The position numbers and the translations under genes are program-made. 64,000 nucleotides of DNA from an uncultured Clostridia bacterium (GTDB lineage Bacteria; Bacillota; Clostridia; Christensenellales; Borkfalkiaceae). The notes under the pieces were generated by a model. It was not told the DNA's origin. It worked only from the letters and a program-made list of their open reading frames with translations, and ran no database searches. The stretch's first letter is position 1; every line of letters starts with the position of its first letter. Shown in pieces: positions 46,670 to 56,000 of this stretch. The stretch spans positions 124,001 through 188,000 of the forward strand of contig CANQMX010000001.1 in the NCBI GenBank assembly GCA_947625095.1, given 5' to 3'.

Positions 46670-47191
46670 ATGAAAAATCTCATCGTTTACTATTCCCGCA
46701 AGGGCGAGAACTATTGGAACGGCTCGATAAAAAACCTGCAAAAGGGCAATACCACGCGCGTTGCGGAGTTTATCCGAAAGGCGGTCGGCGGCGACCTCTT
46801 TGAAGTCGAAACCGTGAAACCCTATTCTGCCGATTATTCCAAGTGCATCGAGGAGGCGAAGGCTGAGCTTCGCGCAAACGCCCGCCCCGAAATCAAGGGA
46901 TACGTAGAGGATATTTCGGGGTACAATATTATCTTCATCGGCTACCCAAATTGGTGGGGACAAATGCCGATGTGTATGTGTACCTTCCTCGAACACTACG
47001 ACCTTGCAGGCAAAAAAATTGTGCCGTTCTGCACCAACGAGGGCAGCGGCATGGGTTCGAGCGAAAAACAACTGAAAGACATCTGCAAGGGCGCGACCGT
47101 TGCCGCGGGACTTTCCGTGCACGGCGCGGAGGCAGAGCAGGCGGAGGCGAAAGTTTCCGCTTGGGCAAAGAAAAATTGCCGAAAGGCATAA
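46670..47191 (+). CDS. Flavodoxin
   Basis: LIVYYSRKGENYWNGSI..KGNT, IFIGYPNWWGQMPMCMCTFLEHYDLAGKKIVPFCTNEGSGMGSS. Confidence 0.93.
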   Translation: MKNLIVYYSRKGENYWNGSIKNLQKGNTTRVAEFIRKAVGGDLFEVETVKPYSADYSKCIEEAKAELRANARPEIKGYVEDISGYNIIFIGYPNWWGQMPMCMCTFLEHYDLAGKKIVPFCTNEGSGMGSSEKQLKDICKGATVAAGLSVHGAEAEQAEAKVSAWAKKNCRKA

Positions 47192-47228
47192 ATTCAAAAA
47201 CCGTGAAAAAATAAAAGGAGAATATATC

Positions 47229-49217
47229 ATGAAACAGACAACCATCAACGCCATACGCATCCTCTCCGCAGAGGCCATCCAAAAGGCAAATTCCGGTCAC
47301 CCCGGGCTGCCCCTCGGCTCTGCGCCCATTGCCTACACCCTGTGGCAGAACTTTTTGAAATTCAACAACAAAGACCCCAAGTGGGATGACAGAGACCGCT
47401 TTGTCCTCTCCGCAGGGCACGGCTCGATGCTCGAATATTCCCTCCTCTACCTCTACGGCTTCGGGCTGAAAACCGAGGACATCATGAACTTCCGCCAGCT
47501 TGGAAGCCTCACCCCCGGCCACCCCGAATACCGCCACACCGTGGGCGTGGAGACGACGACCGGCCCGCTTGGCCAGGGCATTGCCAACGCCGTGGGCATG
47601 GCCGTGGCGGAAGCCCACCTCGCCGCAAAGTTCAACCGCGAGGGCTTCCCCATTGTAGACCACTTTACCTATGCGCTCGTGGGCGACGGGTGCCTCGAAG
47701 AGGGCATCTCCTATGAGGCGTGCTCGTTTGCGGGCACGCACGCCTTGGGGAAACTCATCGTGTTCTACGACGACAACGACATCACCATCGAGGGCAACAC
47801 CGACATCACCTTTAAGGAGGATGTGGCGGCGCGCTTTAAGGCGCAGAACTGGCAGGTTCTGAAAGTTGACCTCGTTGCAAATCCCGACAATGTGCGCATG
47901 ATCGCAAACGCCATCAAAAAGGCGCAGGCGGAGACGACGAAGCCCTCCATCATCATCTGCAAGACCAAGATCGGTTACGGAACGCCCCTCGAAGGCAACG
48001 CGAAGTGCCACGGCTCTCCCCTCGGCGCGGAGAATCTGCAAAAGACAAAGGAGAAACTCGGCTGGACGGCTGCCCCCTTCGAAGTGCCCGAAGAGGTGTT
48101 GAAGCACACCCACGCGGCGGGCAGACGGGGCGCAAAGAAGGAACGCGCGTGGAAGGCGATGTTCAAGGAATACGAAAAGGCCTACCCCGAACTTGCCGCC
48201 GAATACAAGGCCGCGATGAAGGGAACGCTGCCCGACCTTGCCAAGATAGACGGGCTGTTTGACTTTGAAAAACCCATGGCGACCCGCCAGACCTCGGCGC
48301 AGGTCCTGCAAAAGATCGCCGCGAACGTGCCCTCGCTCATGGGCGGTTCTGCCGACCTTGCCCCCTCCAACCTCTCCAACATGAAGGACACGGAGGCCAT
48401 AACCTACGGCGACTTCCAGCCCGATAACTACGCGGGCAGGAATATGCACTTCGGCATCCGCGAGCACGCCATGGCCGCCATCACCAACGGGATGCAGCTG
48501 CACGGCGGGTTGCACGCGTATTGCTCCACCTTCTTCATCTTCTCCGACTACTGCAAGCACGCGATGCGCCTCTCCGCGCTCATGGATATCCCCGTCGTCT
48601 ACATTCTGACGCACGACTCGATCGGCGTCGGCGAGGACGGCCCTACCCATGAACCCGTGGAACAGCTCATCGCCCTGCGCTCCATCCCCAATATGAAGGT
48701 CTATCGCCCCGCGGACGGCAAGGAGACGGCGGCGGCGTGGATCTCCGCCCTCACGGGAACTGCCCCCACCGCGCTGGTGCTCACCCGCCAAAACCTGCCG
48801 CAATATGAAAACAGCGGGCTGAAAGCGCTCAAAGGCGGCTATGTGCTTGAAGATTGCAAGGGCACGCCCGACCTTCTTCTCATCGCCTCCGGCTCGGAAG
48901 TAGAACTGTGCGTGAAGGCAAAGGCCGCCCTCGAAGCGGAGGGCGTGAAGGCGCGCGTTATCTCGATGCCCTGCATGGAGGAGTTCGAAAAACAGAGCGA
49001 CGCCTATAAGGAGAGCGTCATTCCCTCCGCCGTCAAGGCGCGCGTGTGCGTGGAGGCGGCTTCGCCGTACAGTTGGTACAAGTACGCGGGCGACAAGGGC
49101 GAGATCGTGGCGATGACTACCTTCGGCGCAAGCGGCCCCGCGCCCCTCTTGTTTGAGAAGTTCGGCTTCACCGTGGACAACGTTGTGGCACACGCCAAAA
49201 AGAGTTTGGCAAAGTAA
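47229..49217 (+). CDS. tkt: Transketolase
   Basis: KANSGHPGLPLGSAPIAYTLW, GDGCLEEGISYEACSFAGTHALGKLIVFYDDN, THDSIGVGEDGPTHEPVEQL. Confidence 0.97.
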   Translation: MKQTTINAIRILSAEAIQKANSGHPGLPLGSAPIAYTLWQNFLKFNNKDPKWDDRDRFVLSAGHGSMLEYSLLYLYGFGLKTEDIMNFRQLGSLTPGHPEYRHTVGVETTTGPLGQGIANAVGMAVAEAHLAAKFNREGFPIVDHFTYALVGDGCLEEGISYEACSFAGTHALGKLIVFYDDNDITIEGNTDITFKEDVAARFKAQNWQVLKVDLVANPDNVRMIANAIKKAQAETTKPSIIICKTKIGYGTPLEGNAKCHGSPLGAENLQKTKEKLGWTAAPFEVPEEVLKHTHAAGRRGAKKERAWKAMFKEYEKAYPELAAEYKAAMKGTLPDLAKIDGLFDFEKPMATRQTSAQVLQKIAANVPSLMGGSADLAPSNLSNMKDTEAITYGDFQPDNYAGRNMHFGIREHAMAAITNGMQLHGGLHAYCSTFFIFSDYCKHAMRLSALMDIPVVYILTHDSIGVGEDGPTHEPVEQLIALRSIPNMKVYRPADGKETAAAWISALTGTAPTALVLTRQNLPQYENSGLKALKGGYVLEDCKGTPDLLLIASGSEVELCVKAKAALEAEGVKARVISMPCMEEFEKQSDAYKESVIPSAVKARVCVEAASPYSWYKYAGDKGEIVAMTTFGASGPAPLLFEKFGFTVDNVVAHAKKSLAK

Positions 49218-49227
49218 AATTTGTGGG

Positions 49228-49264
49228 AAAAGCGGTTCGCAAGAATTTCTTGCGAACCGCTTTT
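49228..49264. terminator. Terminator between tkt and the convergent LRR gene
   Basis: AAAAGCGGTTCGCAAGAA-T-TTCTTGCGAACCGCTTTTTT. Confidence 0.85.
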
Positions 49265-49293
49265 TTGCTTGAAAGCAATGTCCTTTGCGAGCC

Positions 49294-51612
49294 TTATTTC
49301 CGATTCCAAATATATTCTACGTAGTCTTTGATGAGATATTTCGCCGCCTTGGCGGGATCGCCGAGGTCTGAAAGCGCTTGTTCTTCTGTCCCCTTATCAT
49401 CCTTGGCGACTTTCCAGCCTTCTGTCTCGCGGAAGATCGCCTGTGCGAGCTTCTCGCAGCCCGAAAACGCGCCCGCCTCAATCTTTTTTACGGCACTCGG
49501 GATATCGACACTCGTCAATTCTTTGCACGCGGAGAATGTATTTGCAGAAATCGACGTGATCTTATCGGAGAGGACAACGTTCCCGATCGCACGCGGTACG
49601 GCGAAAATCGCCGTCTCTGCGATCTGTTCACCTTCCTCTGTGTAATTGTCCGTCCTATACAGAAGCCCGCCCTCTGCAAAATAGGTATAGGTGTGTTGAT
49701 TGGACGAAGTTCCCTCCGTGACAGTGATCGTTCCCTCGCCCTCAATGGAAATGGTCTTTAACTTTTCGCACGCCGAGAATGCATCCGCGGAGATCGATGT
49801 GATCTTATCGGAGAGGACAACGTTCCCGATCGCGCGCGGCACGGCGAAGATCGCCGTCTCTTCAACTTGTTTACCTTCCTCTGTATATTTGTCCGTCTTG
49901 TAAAGAAGCCCGCTCTCTGCAAAATAGGTATAGGTGTGTTGATTGGACGAAGTCCCCTGCGTGATGGTTATCGTCCTCTCGCCCTCAATGGAAATGGTCT
50001 TTAACTCTGCGCACGCGGAGAATGTATTTGCGGAAAGCGACGTGATCTTATCCGAGAGAACGACGTTCCCGATCGCGCGCGGTACGGCGAAGATCGCTGT
50101 CTCTTTGATCTGTTCACCCTCCTCTGTGTAATTATCCGTCCTGTACAGAAGCCCGCTCTCTGCAAAATACGTATAGGTGTGTTCCTTTGGCGAAGCGCCC
50201 TGCGTGAAGGTTATCGTCCCCTCGCCCCCAATGGAAATGGTCTTTAATTTTGTGCACGCGGAGAACGCATCCGCGGAAAGCGCTGTGAGGTCATCCGAGA
50301 GAACGACGTTCCCGATCGCACGCGGCACGGTGTGCAATGTGACCTCCCGAATGTCCGCACCGCTCTTTGTATAACTGTCCCCTTTGTAGAGAATCCCACC
50401 CTCCGCAAAATATGTGTAATCGTGTTCGACACCGCTCACGGTGGCCGAAAATTCCACCGACCCACCGTTTTCGACTTCCACACTTGTGAGCTTCCCGCAG
50501 GCGGACAACTTGCCGAGGCAGTCGATATCCCTCAAAGCCGGCTTCAACCCGGACAAGACGGTCGTCTCCGGCATACCCTCCGCAACTGCGATAATCTTCG
50601 TCAAATCCTTGTCGTAAAGAATGTTATGGGCGGAACGGTATTTATCGTTATTCAACTGTAAAATGGCGAGGGAGGCACTCCCCTGCACCGCATCCTCCGC
50701 AAAGGAAACGACGCTCGCGGGCAAATACAGTTCGGTCAAGCCCGTCTCGGCGAGGCATCTTTCCCGCAATGTCGTGAGAGCGGCGGAAACTTCAATTTGC
50801 CTTAATCCCGTGCACTTGTCGAAGCAGTTTGCGCCCAATTCCGAGGCGGCGGTGATGACCTCTTCGAGGCGATCGCAGCCCATAAACATCCGCTCGGGCA
50901 GAATATCTATATTGCCTGTGTTTATCTTTCCGATTTTGTTTCCGAGTTGTTGATTCTTTTCGTCATCCGTAAATTCAAAGCAGCACTTCGCCGCCAACTT
51001 CGTGTTTTCGTGCACGGAAGCTTCGGGAACAAACGTATCCCCCACCCCCATCAGAACGAGATAGGGATTTTGCGCGTTGCCGATATAATTCAATCCGCCG
51101 TTTTGATTATATTCGATGGGCGCGCCTTCGAACACCCTCACGCCGACGGTTTCCACCGTATTCGGGAAGGAGACGGTGCGGAGGGAAGAGCATTGCTTCC
51201 ACGCGCCGTCCCCGATTGTGCGAACGGAGTTTCCGAGATGGATCTCGCTGAGCGAAGAATTGCCCGAAAACGCCTCCGTGCCGATATTCGTTACGCTATC
51301 GGGGAGGACGATCTTTTGAAGTTTTGCAGAGTCGATGTGCGCGATCGACGTGACCTTTTTCCCGTTCACCTCCTCGGGAACGGTGAGCGATGTTCTGCAA
51401 AACCAACCGTCTTTGTATGTACTTTTGATCTCCGTCACTTCCAATGTGCCATCCGATTTTTCGGCATAGACCAATCGATCGGCATCGGATCTGGTGGCCG
51501 TCACAATCGCCCATATTCCCACCGCCACAATGAGTAGAATGACGAGCAAAATGACGATGACTACCGTGCTTGAACTGCTGCCCCTGCCGTGTTGTTGCTG
51601 TTCGTCGGACAT
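49294..51612 (-). CDS. BspA/LRR_5-type leucine-rich-repeat protein with N-terminal TM
   Basis: TVVIVILLVILLIVAVGIWAIV TM; LPDSVTNIGTEAFSGNSSLSEIHLGNSVRTIGDGAWKQCSSLRTVSFPNTVETVG repeats. Confidence 0.9.
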   Translation of the reverse strand: MSDEQQQHGRGSSSSTVVIVILLVILLIVAVGIWAIVTATRSDADRLVYAEKSDGTLEVTEIKSTYKDGWFCRTSLTVPEEVNGKKVTSIAHIDSAKLQKIVLPDSVTNIGTEAFSGNSSLSEIHLGNSVRTIGDGAWKQCSSLRTVSFPNTVETVGVRVFEGAPIEYNQNGGLNYIGNAQNPYLVLMGVGDTFVPEASVHENTKLAAKCCFEFTDDEKNQQLGNKIGKINTGNIDILPERMFMGCDRLEEVITAASELGANCFDKCTGLRQIEVSAALTTLRERCLAETGLTELYLPASVVSFAEDAVQGSASLAILQLNNDKYRSAHNILYDKDLTKIIAVAEGMPETTVLSGLKPALRDIDCLGKLSACGKLTSVEVENGGSVEFSATVSGVEHDYTYFAEGGILYKGDSYTKSGADIREVTLHTVPRAIGNVVLSDDLTALSADAFSACTKLKTISIGGEGTITFTQGASPKEHTYTYFAESGLLYRTDNYTEEGEQIKETAIFAVPRAIGNVVLSDKITSLSANTFSACAELKTISIEGERTITITQGTSSNQHTYTYFAESGLLYKTDKYTEEGKQVEETAIFAVPRAIGNVVLSDKITSISADAFSACEKLKTISIEGEGTITVTEGTSSNQHTYTYFAEGGLLYRTDNYTEEGEQIAETAIFAVPRAIGNVVLSDKITSISANTFSACKELTSVDIPSAVKKIEAGAFSGCEKLAQAIFRETEGWKVAKDDKGTEEQALSDLGDPAKAAKYLIKDYVEYIWNRK
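49553..50525 (-). repeat. 243-bp (81-aa) near-identical coding repeats
   Basis: 'gacgtgatcttatcggagag(g/a)ac(a)acgttcccgatcgc' pattern recurs at about 49553, 49796, 50039, 50282 (243-bp period). Confidence 0.85.
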
Positions 51613-51672
51613 AAATTTCCCCTTTCCTTTGCGGCAATGCCGTTTTTTCGAGCGAAACTGTACACTTCTGCT

Positions 51673-51722
51673 TATAGAAGTAATTATACTTCTATATTAC
51701 AGTAATAAAACTGCAATGTCAA
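51673..51722 (-). promoter_or_regulatory. Promoter plus operator-like inverted repeat between divergent LRR and XRE genes
   Basis: Minus strand TTGACA (51722-51717), 17-nt spacer, TAATAT (51699-51694); TATAGAAGTA-ATTA-TACTTCTATA (51673-51696) overlaps the -10/start region. Confidence 0.65.
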
Positions 51723-51788
51723 GTCTTTAAGAAAAATTTTCGGTAGAATGTAGAAAATATTTTGGTAAAGGAGGCGGGGCGGCCGCGG

Positions 51789-52088
51789 ATGCAACTGAAA
51801 ATACGCGAACTGCGGGAAGAGTTCCAAATGACGCAAAAGGAACTTGCGAAAAAACTTTCGAGCGCGCAACGCAACGTGAGTAATTGGGAAAACGGCGTGA
51901 ACGAGCCTGACCTCGAGACCGTCGTGCGGCTGTGCGAGATCTTCCACGTCGGGCTTGACGAACTGTTCGGGCGGGCAAGCGACGCCGAACTTACCCCCGC
52001 CGACCGCGTTCTTCTCGCAAAAATAAAAAAACTTTCCCCCTCGCAGTCCGCCGCGCTTTCCGCCTTTCTCGATACGATCGCACATTGA
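51789..52088 (+). CDS. XRE-family HTH transcriptional regulator
   Basis: MQLKIRELREEFQMTQKELAKKLSSAQRNVSNWENGVNEPDLETVVRLCEIFHVGLDELFG. Confidence 0.92.
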   Translation: MQLKIRELREEFQMTQKELAKKLSSAQRNVSNWENGVNEPDLETVVRLCEIFHVGLDELFGRASDAELTPADRVLLAKIKKLSPSQSAALSAFLDTIAH

Positions 52089-52119
52089 CAAACCCGCGCA
52101 ACAGGCGTATAATGAAACT

Positions 52120-52878
52120 ATGAAATTCGAAGTGATCGGCTGGACTTACGATTCGGATAGGCGGTATCCCGACCACAAGGGCGATTCGGGCGCGGTGCTG
52201 CGCGCCGTGGTGGACGCCCTGCGCGCGGGCGGGTATAAGTTTGGGGGCAACACCCACCAGGACGCGGTGACGGGCACGCCCGTGTTGAACGACGGCACAA
52301 AGGCGTGCTATTCGTGGCGGGGCTGGGGCGGCGTGATGGCAAAGGCCCTGAACCTGCCCGACAAGAACGGGATGGCGTACATGGCGTGGTATATGGACAC
52401 CATAGAAGCCATGATGGGCGAGAAACGGCGGGAAATCATCCTGCCGCCCCACGGCGTGGACACGAAGCGCATCAGAAAGCGCGCCGAACTTGCCGAGACA
52501 TTTGAAATGCACCTGTGCCCCGAGGCGTTTGAGGCCGTCTCCAAGGGCAAAAAGACGGTGGAACTGCGTCTCAACGATGAAAAGCGCAACTGCATTTGCC
52601 GCGACGATTTTATCGAATTTTTCTGCGAAGAGAGGCGCTGCCGCGCCCGCGTGACGCGGGTGGAATACTTTGAGGATTTCGGCGAACTGTTTGCGGCGCA
52701 GGACAAGTTCGAGGGAGAAAGGGAGTACCGCCATCGGCTGGCACTCGTGCGGCGCGCGGGGTTCGGAACTTGCAAAAACGCCAAAACGCTGTCGGATTTT
52801 CTGAATTCCGTGTACTCCGAAGAGGCGCAAAAAGAACACTATGCGATGGCGATCTCCATAAAACTTGCGGAAAATTGA
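52120..52878 (+). CDS. ASCH-domain-containing protein with an additional N-terminal region
   Basis: MHLCPEAFEAVSKGKKTVELRLNDEKRNCICRDDFIEFFC resembles ASCH/PUA-fold entry motifs. Confidence 0.6.
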   Translation: MKFEVIGWTYDSDRRYPDHKGDSGAVLRAVVDALRAGGYKFGGNTHQDAVTGTPVLNDGTKACYSWRGWGGVMAKALNLPDKNGMAYMAWYMDTIEAMMGEKRREIILPPHGVDTKRIRKRAELAETFEMHLCPEAFEAVSKGKKTVELRLNDEKRNCICRDDFIEFFCEERRCRARVTRVEYFEDFGELFAAQDKFEGEREYRHRLALVRRAGFGTCKNAKTLSDFLNSVYSEEAQKEHYAMAISIKLAEN

Positions 52879-53021
52879 CGGCGCGGAAAATGCGAAAAGG
52901 CGGCAATATGCCGCCTTTTTTGATGGGATTTTTTTGTGCCCCTCCCCCTGCGTCCCCCTCCCCGCAAGCGGGGAGGGGGATAATATTGGTTGAGATGGGG
53001 CAGGATCGATTGCAGGTTGCG

Positions 53022-56000
53022 TCAGGTCGTTGCGGGGGCGGTCTTTTCCGTGAAGGTGAGGCCGCCGAGACCGAAGAGACGCGTGATCGTCGCCGTATAA
53101 TCCTTTGTGCCGATGTGGATCGTCCACGTCTTTCCCGACACGTCGCTTGCATCCCTTTCCCATGTTGCGCCGTCCGTCTGCATATTCAGGCTCGAGAAGG
53201 TGAGAACATACTCGACCTTGAAATCCGTCGTGGTCTCCGTGTAGAGGAAGCACAGCGTGTTGAGCGCGGGATTTGTGGTGACCTCGCTGTACTTGTATTC
53301 CTCCGCCTTGGTTTGCGCAGTTTTGATGAAGCCCTGCTCATCCTCGGTGATGTCGTACACGAACGCCTCGTAGACGAACTGCTCGGAGGCGGGGTCGAAG
53401 CGGTTGCGCACAAGCGCAGCCGTATTCTCATCCAGCGCGCCCATGAATTTGACCTCTTCGGTGCTGCTCCGCGCGGCGGAGATGCCGACAAGAGAGAACT
53501 TTTCGCCGCCCGTATAGTGCGTGCCGCTCTCCCAAAGTTGCATGAACGTGACATCGATCCCATCGATGGAGAACGTGCTTTCGACGACGACGGAGTGAAC
53601 GACGAATTTGTTGTTGTACAGCCAGAAGCGAAGGACATAACTCTTTTTATCGCTCCCCGTTAAGGTGAGGGCGCGCACGCTGCCCATGAAGTTGGATTCC
53701 GTTTCCACGCGAACGTTATCAAGCGAGCCTTCGTAGTGGAGGGCGGTGTTATCGTTATCCTTTATGCCGAGCGTGACGGTAAGCGCATTGCCGCTCTTTG
53801 GCGCGAGATTGAGCGCGCCGATGTGACCTTCGGCAATGACGACGGTATCGTTGTTGTCCTTCATGGGATCTTTGGCGCTCCCATCTGCGTAGCGCTTGAA
53901 CGTGCCCTTCTCCTTCGGTTCGACGGTGAACGTGCTGCTTGCTTCCATGCCCGCGTAGTTGAGCGTGAGGGCGTATTCTTCGACGCGCGAATCCATGCCG
54001 CCCGCGAGATAGGTGAGCATGGCTTTGAACCCGCCATCGTAGGAGACGACGACGCGGTAGCCCGCAAGTTCCGCCCCGCTTGCAAACGTTGCCGCCACCG
54101 CGAAGGCCGCGCCGTCGGGCGTAAATTTGAGCGTGATGGACGTGGCGTATGCATCGTTCGTGAAGGTGAGTTCTTCGCCCGCCGTGTATGCCAAGTATTG
54201 CTTCTGGTTGTAGGTATAGGTCGTGCCCTTTATCGGGAGGGCGACGGTTTCGGGCTGTTTTACGAACGTGACGCCGCTATTGGCATTGGTCGGCTTGTAG
54301 AGCGTGACGGCTTTTTCTTGCGAGACGGTGTAGAAGTATTCCACGCCTTCGATGATGAAGCGCGTACCCGTGAGCACGACGGAGGAGAAGTTCGCGGCGT
54401 AATAGGCGGCGGCGTAGTCTCTATCGTAGTTGAGGAACTCGTAGGTCATCGTGGTGCCGTTCATTTGGAACACGTCGGTCTTGAGGGTGGATTCAAACGC
54501 GCCGTAGCCATGCTCCTTATCAAACAGCGTGAACGTGCCGATGATGACATCGCCGTACTTATTGATGTAGTGGGCGTCGCCGTAGCCGTTGAGCACGAGC
54601 ACCGTCCAATCGTCGTTGGTGAGGACAATGTTCCTCATCGTTTCATCCTCTTCCTCGAAAACGTAGGTGGTTTCCCCGCCCGCCGTTTGGGTGGAGAGAC
54701 GGAAGGTGAACTCCCTTGCTTCGAGCTCCGCCCCGACGCCTTCGCCGGAGAATACAAATTCCGACGTGCCGCGCGCCGTATATGTGCCGCGCCAAAGTTC
54801 AGTGCCATTCGCCAAAATGGAGGCGGCGGAGACGCCGTCCAGCCGCAACACCAGACCCGAGACGACGGAGCCGTTGGCATACAAGGCGTAGTCGCCATAG
54901 GGAAGCACGAGCGGCACAAGCTCGCCATCGACGATGTTGAAGTAATAATCTTCGCTGACGCTCTCCGTGCCGCGCGCAAGCGCCCAGAAATGCACCTTGG
55001 TGCCCGCGACATCGTTGATAAAGCCGTGATCATCCGTATCCGTATTGACCTTGCCGATATACATATTGCCCATGAGCGTTTCGCCGAGTTCGTTGACGTA
55101 GGTGGCAACGGGATAGCCGGGATAGCCGACGCTTTCAATTCTTCCGCCGCCGTGGACATAGAAAGAGCCAACGCGGTGCGGGATGAGCTGTTGATAGAGC
55201 GGGATCTCATCCGTGTAGCCCGTTGTGGTATCTACAACAGTATAGGAGGGATCGAGGAGATAGGTCTGCGTATCATCGTCCTCTGCCCCGCGGAGGGTGA
55301 TGCGGTACTCCATGAAGCCGCCCTGAATATAAGGCCCCAATCTGAATTTGGAGGTGCGTGCATAAGTGCCCTGCGTGGTCTTTGTCGTATCCGTCATGGA
55401 GTCGTACTCATAGAGGTAGGCGACGCCGTTGCCATCGAACACGAGGTAGGTGTTTTCGCGGATGTTTTGGTTGCTATCCAAAAGATACCAATAGCCCGCA
55501 TCGCCGCTGTTCATGTAGTCGAACACCTCCACCACCGAGCTGCCCGAGACGCGGAGGATCAAAGTCTCCTGCGTATCGTTGACGGTGAAGTAGATGAGCC
55601 TTCCGTTGCCGCTGCCGATGGTGAACGAAATGACGCCCACGCGGGTAGCGCTGCCGTTGGTGTAGGAGTAAGTGCCGTAGCCATCGCTCGTGAAGTTGGA
55701 ATAGGTGAGTTCGCTGTGCCAGAGCACGAAGGTCTGAATGTTGTCGTCGCCCGAGATCTGACGCTCATCGGAGAGGCGGAAGATAAAGTTATCGTAGCCC
55801 TCGAATTCGGAATTTTCCATATCGGGGAGTTTATCCGTGCGCGAATATTCGTAGTCCTCGTTGTCCCCCTTGGTCGTTGTGCCCTTGCCGACGATGCGGT
55901 AAAGGCCGCTATCGAGGAGATAGGCGAAGTAGGTCTCGCCCTCGTGCGTGCCATTCAAGAAGAGGAACATACCGATGTAGGAGGTCTCTTCGAGTTCGGG

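Noticed and set aside
46935-49193. 752-aa minus-strand ORF
   Set aside because: Antisense to transketolase.
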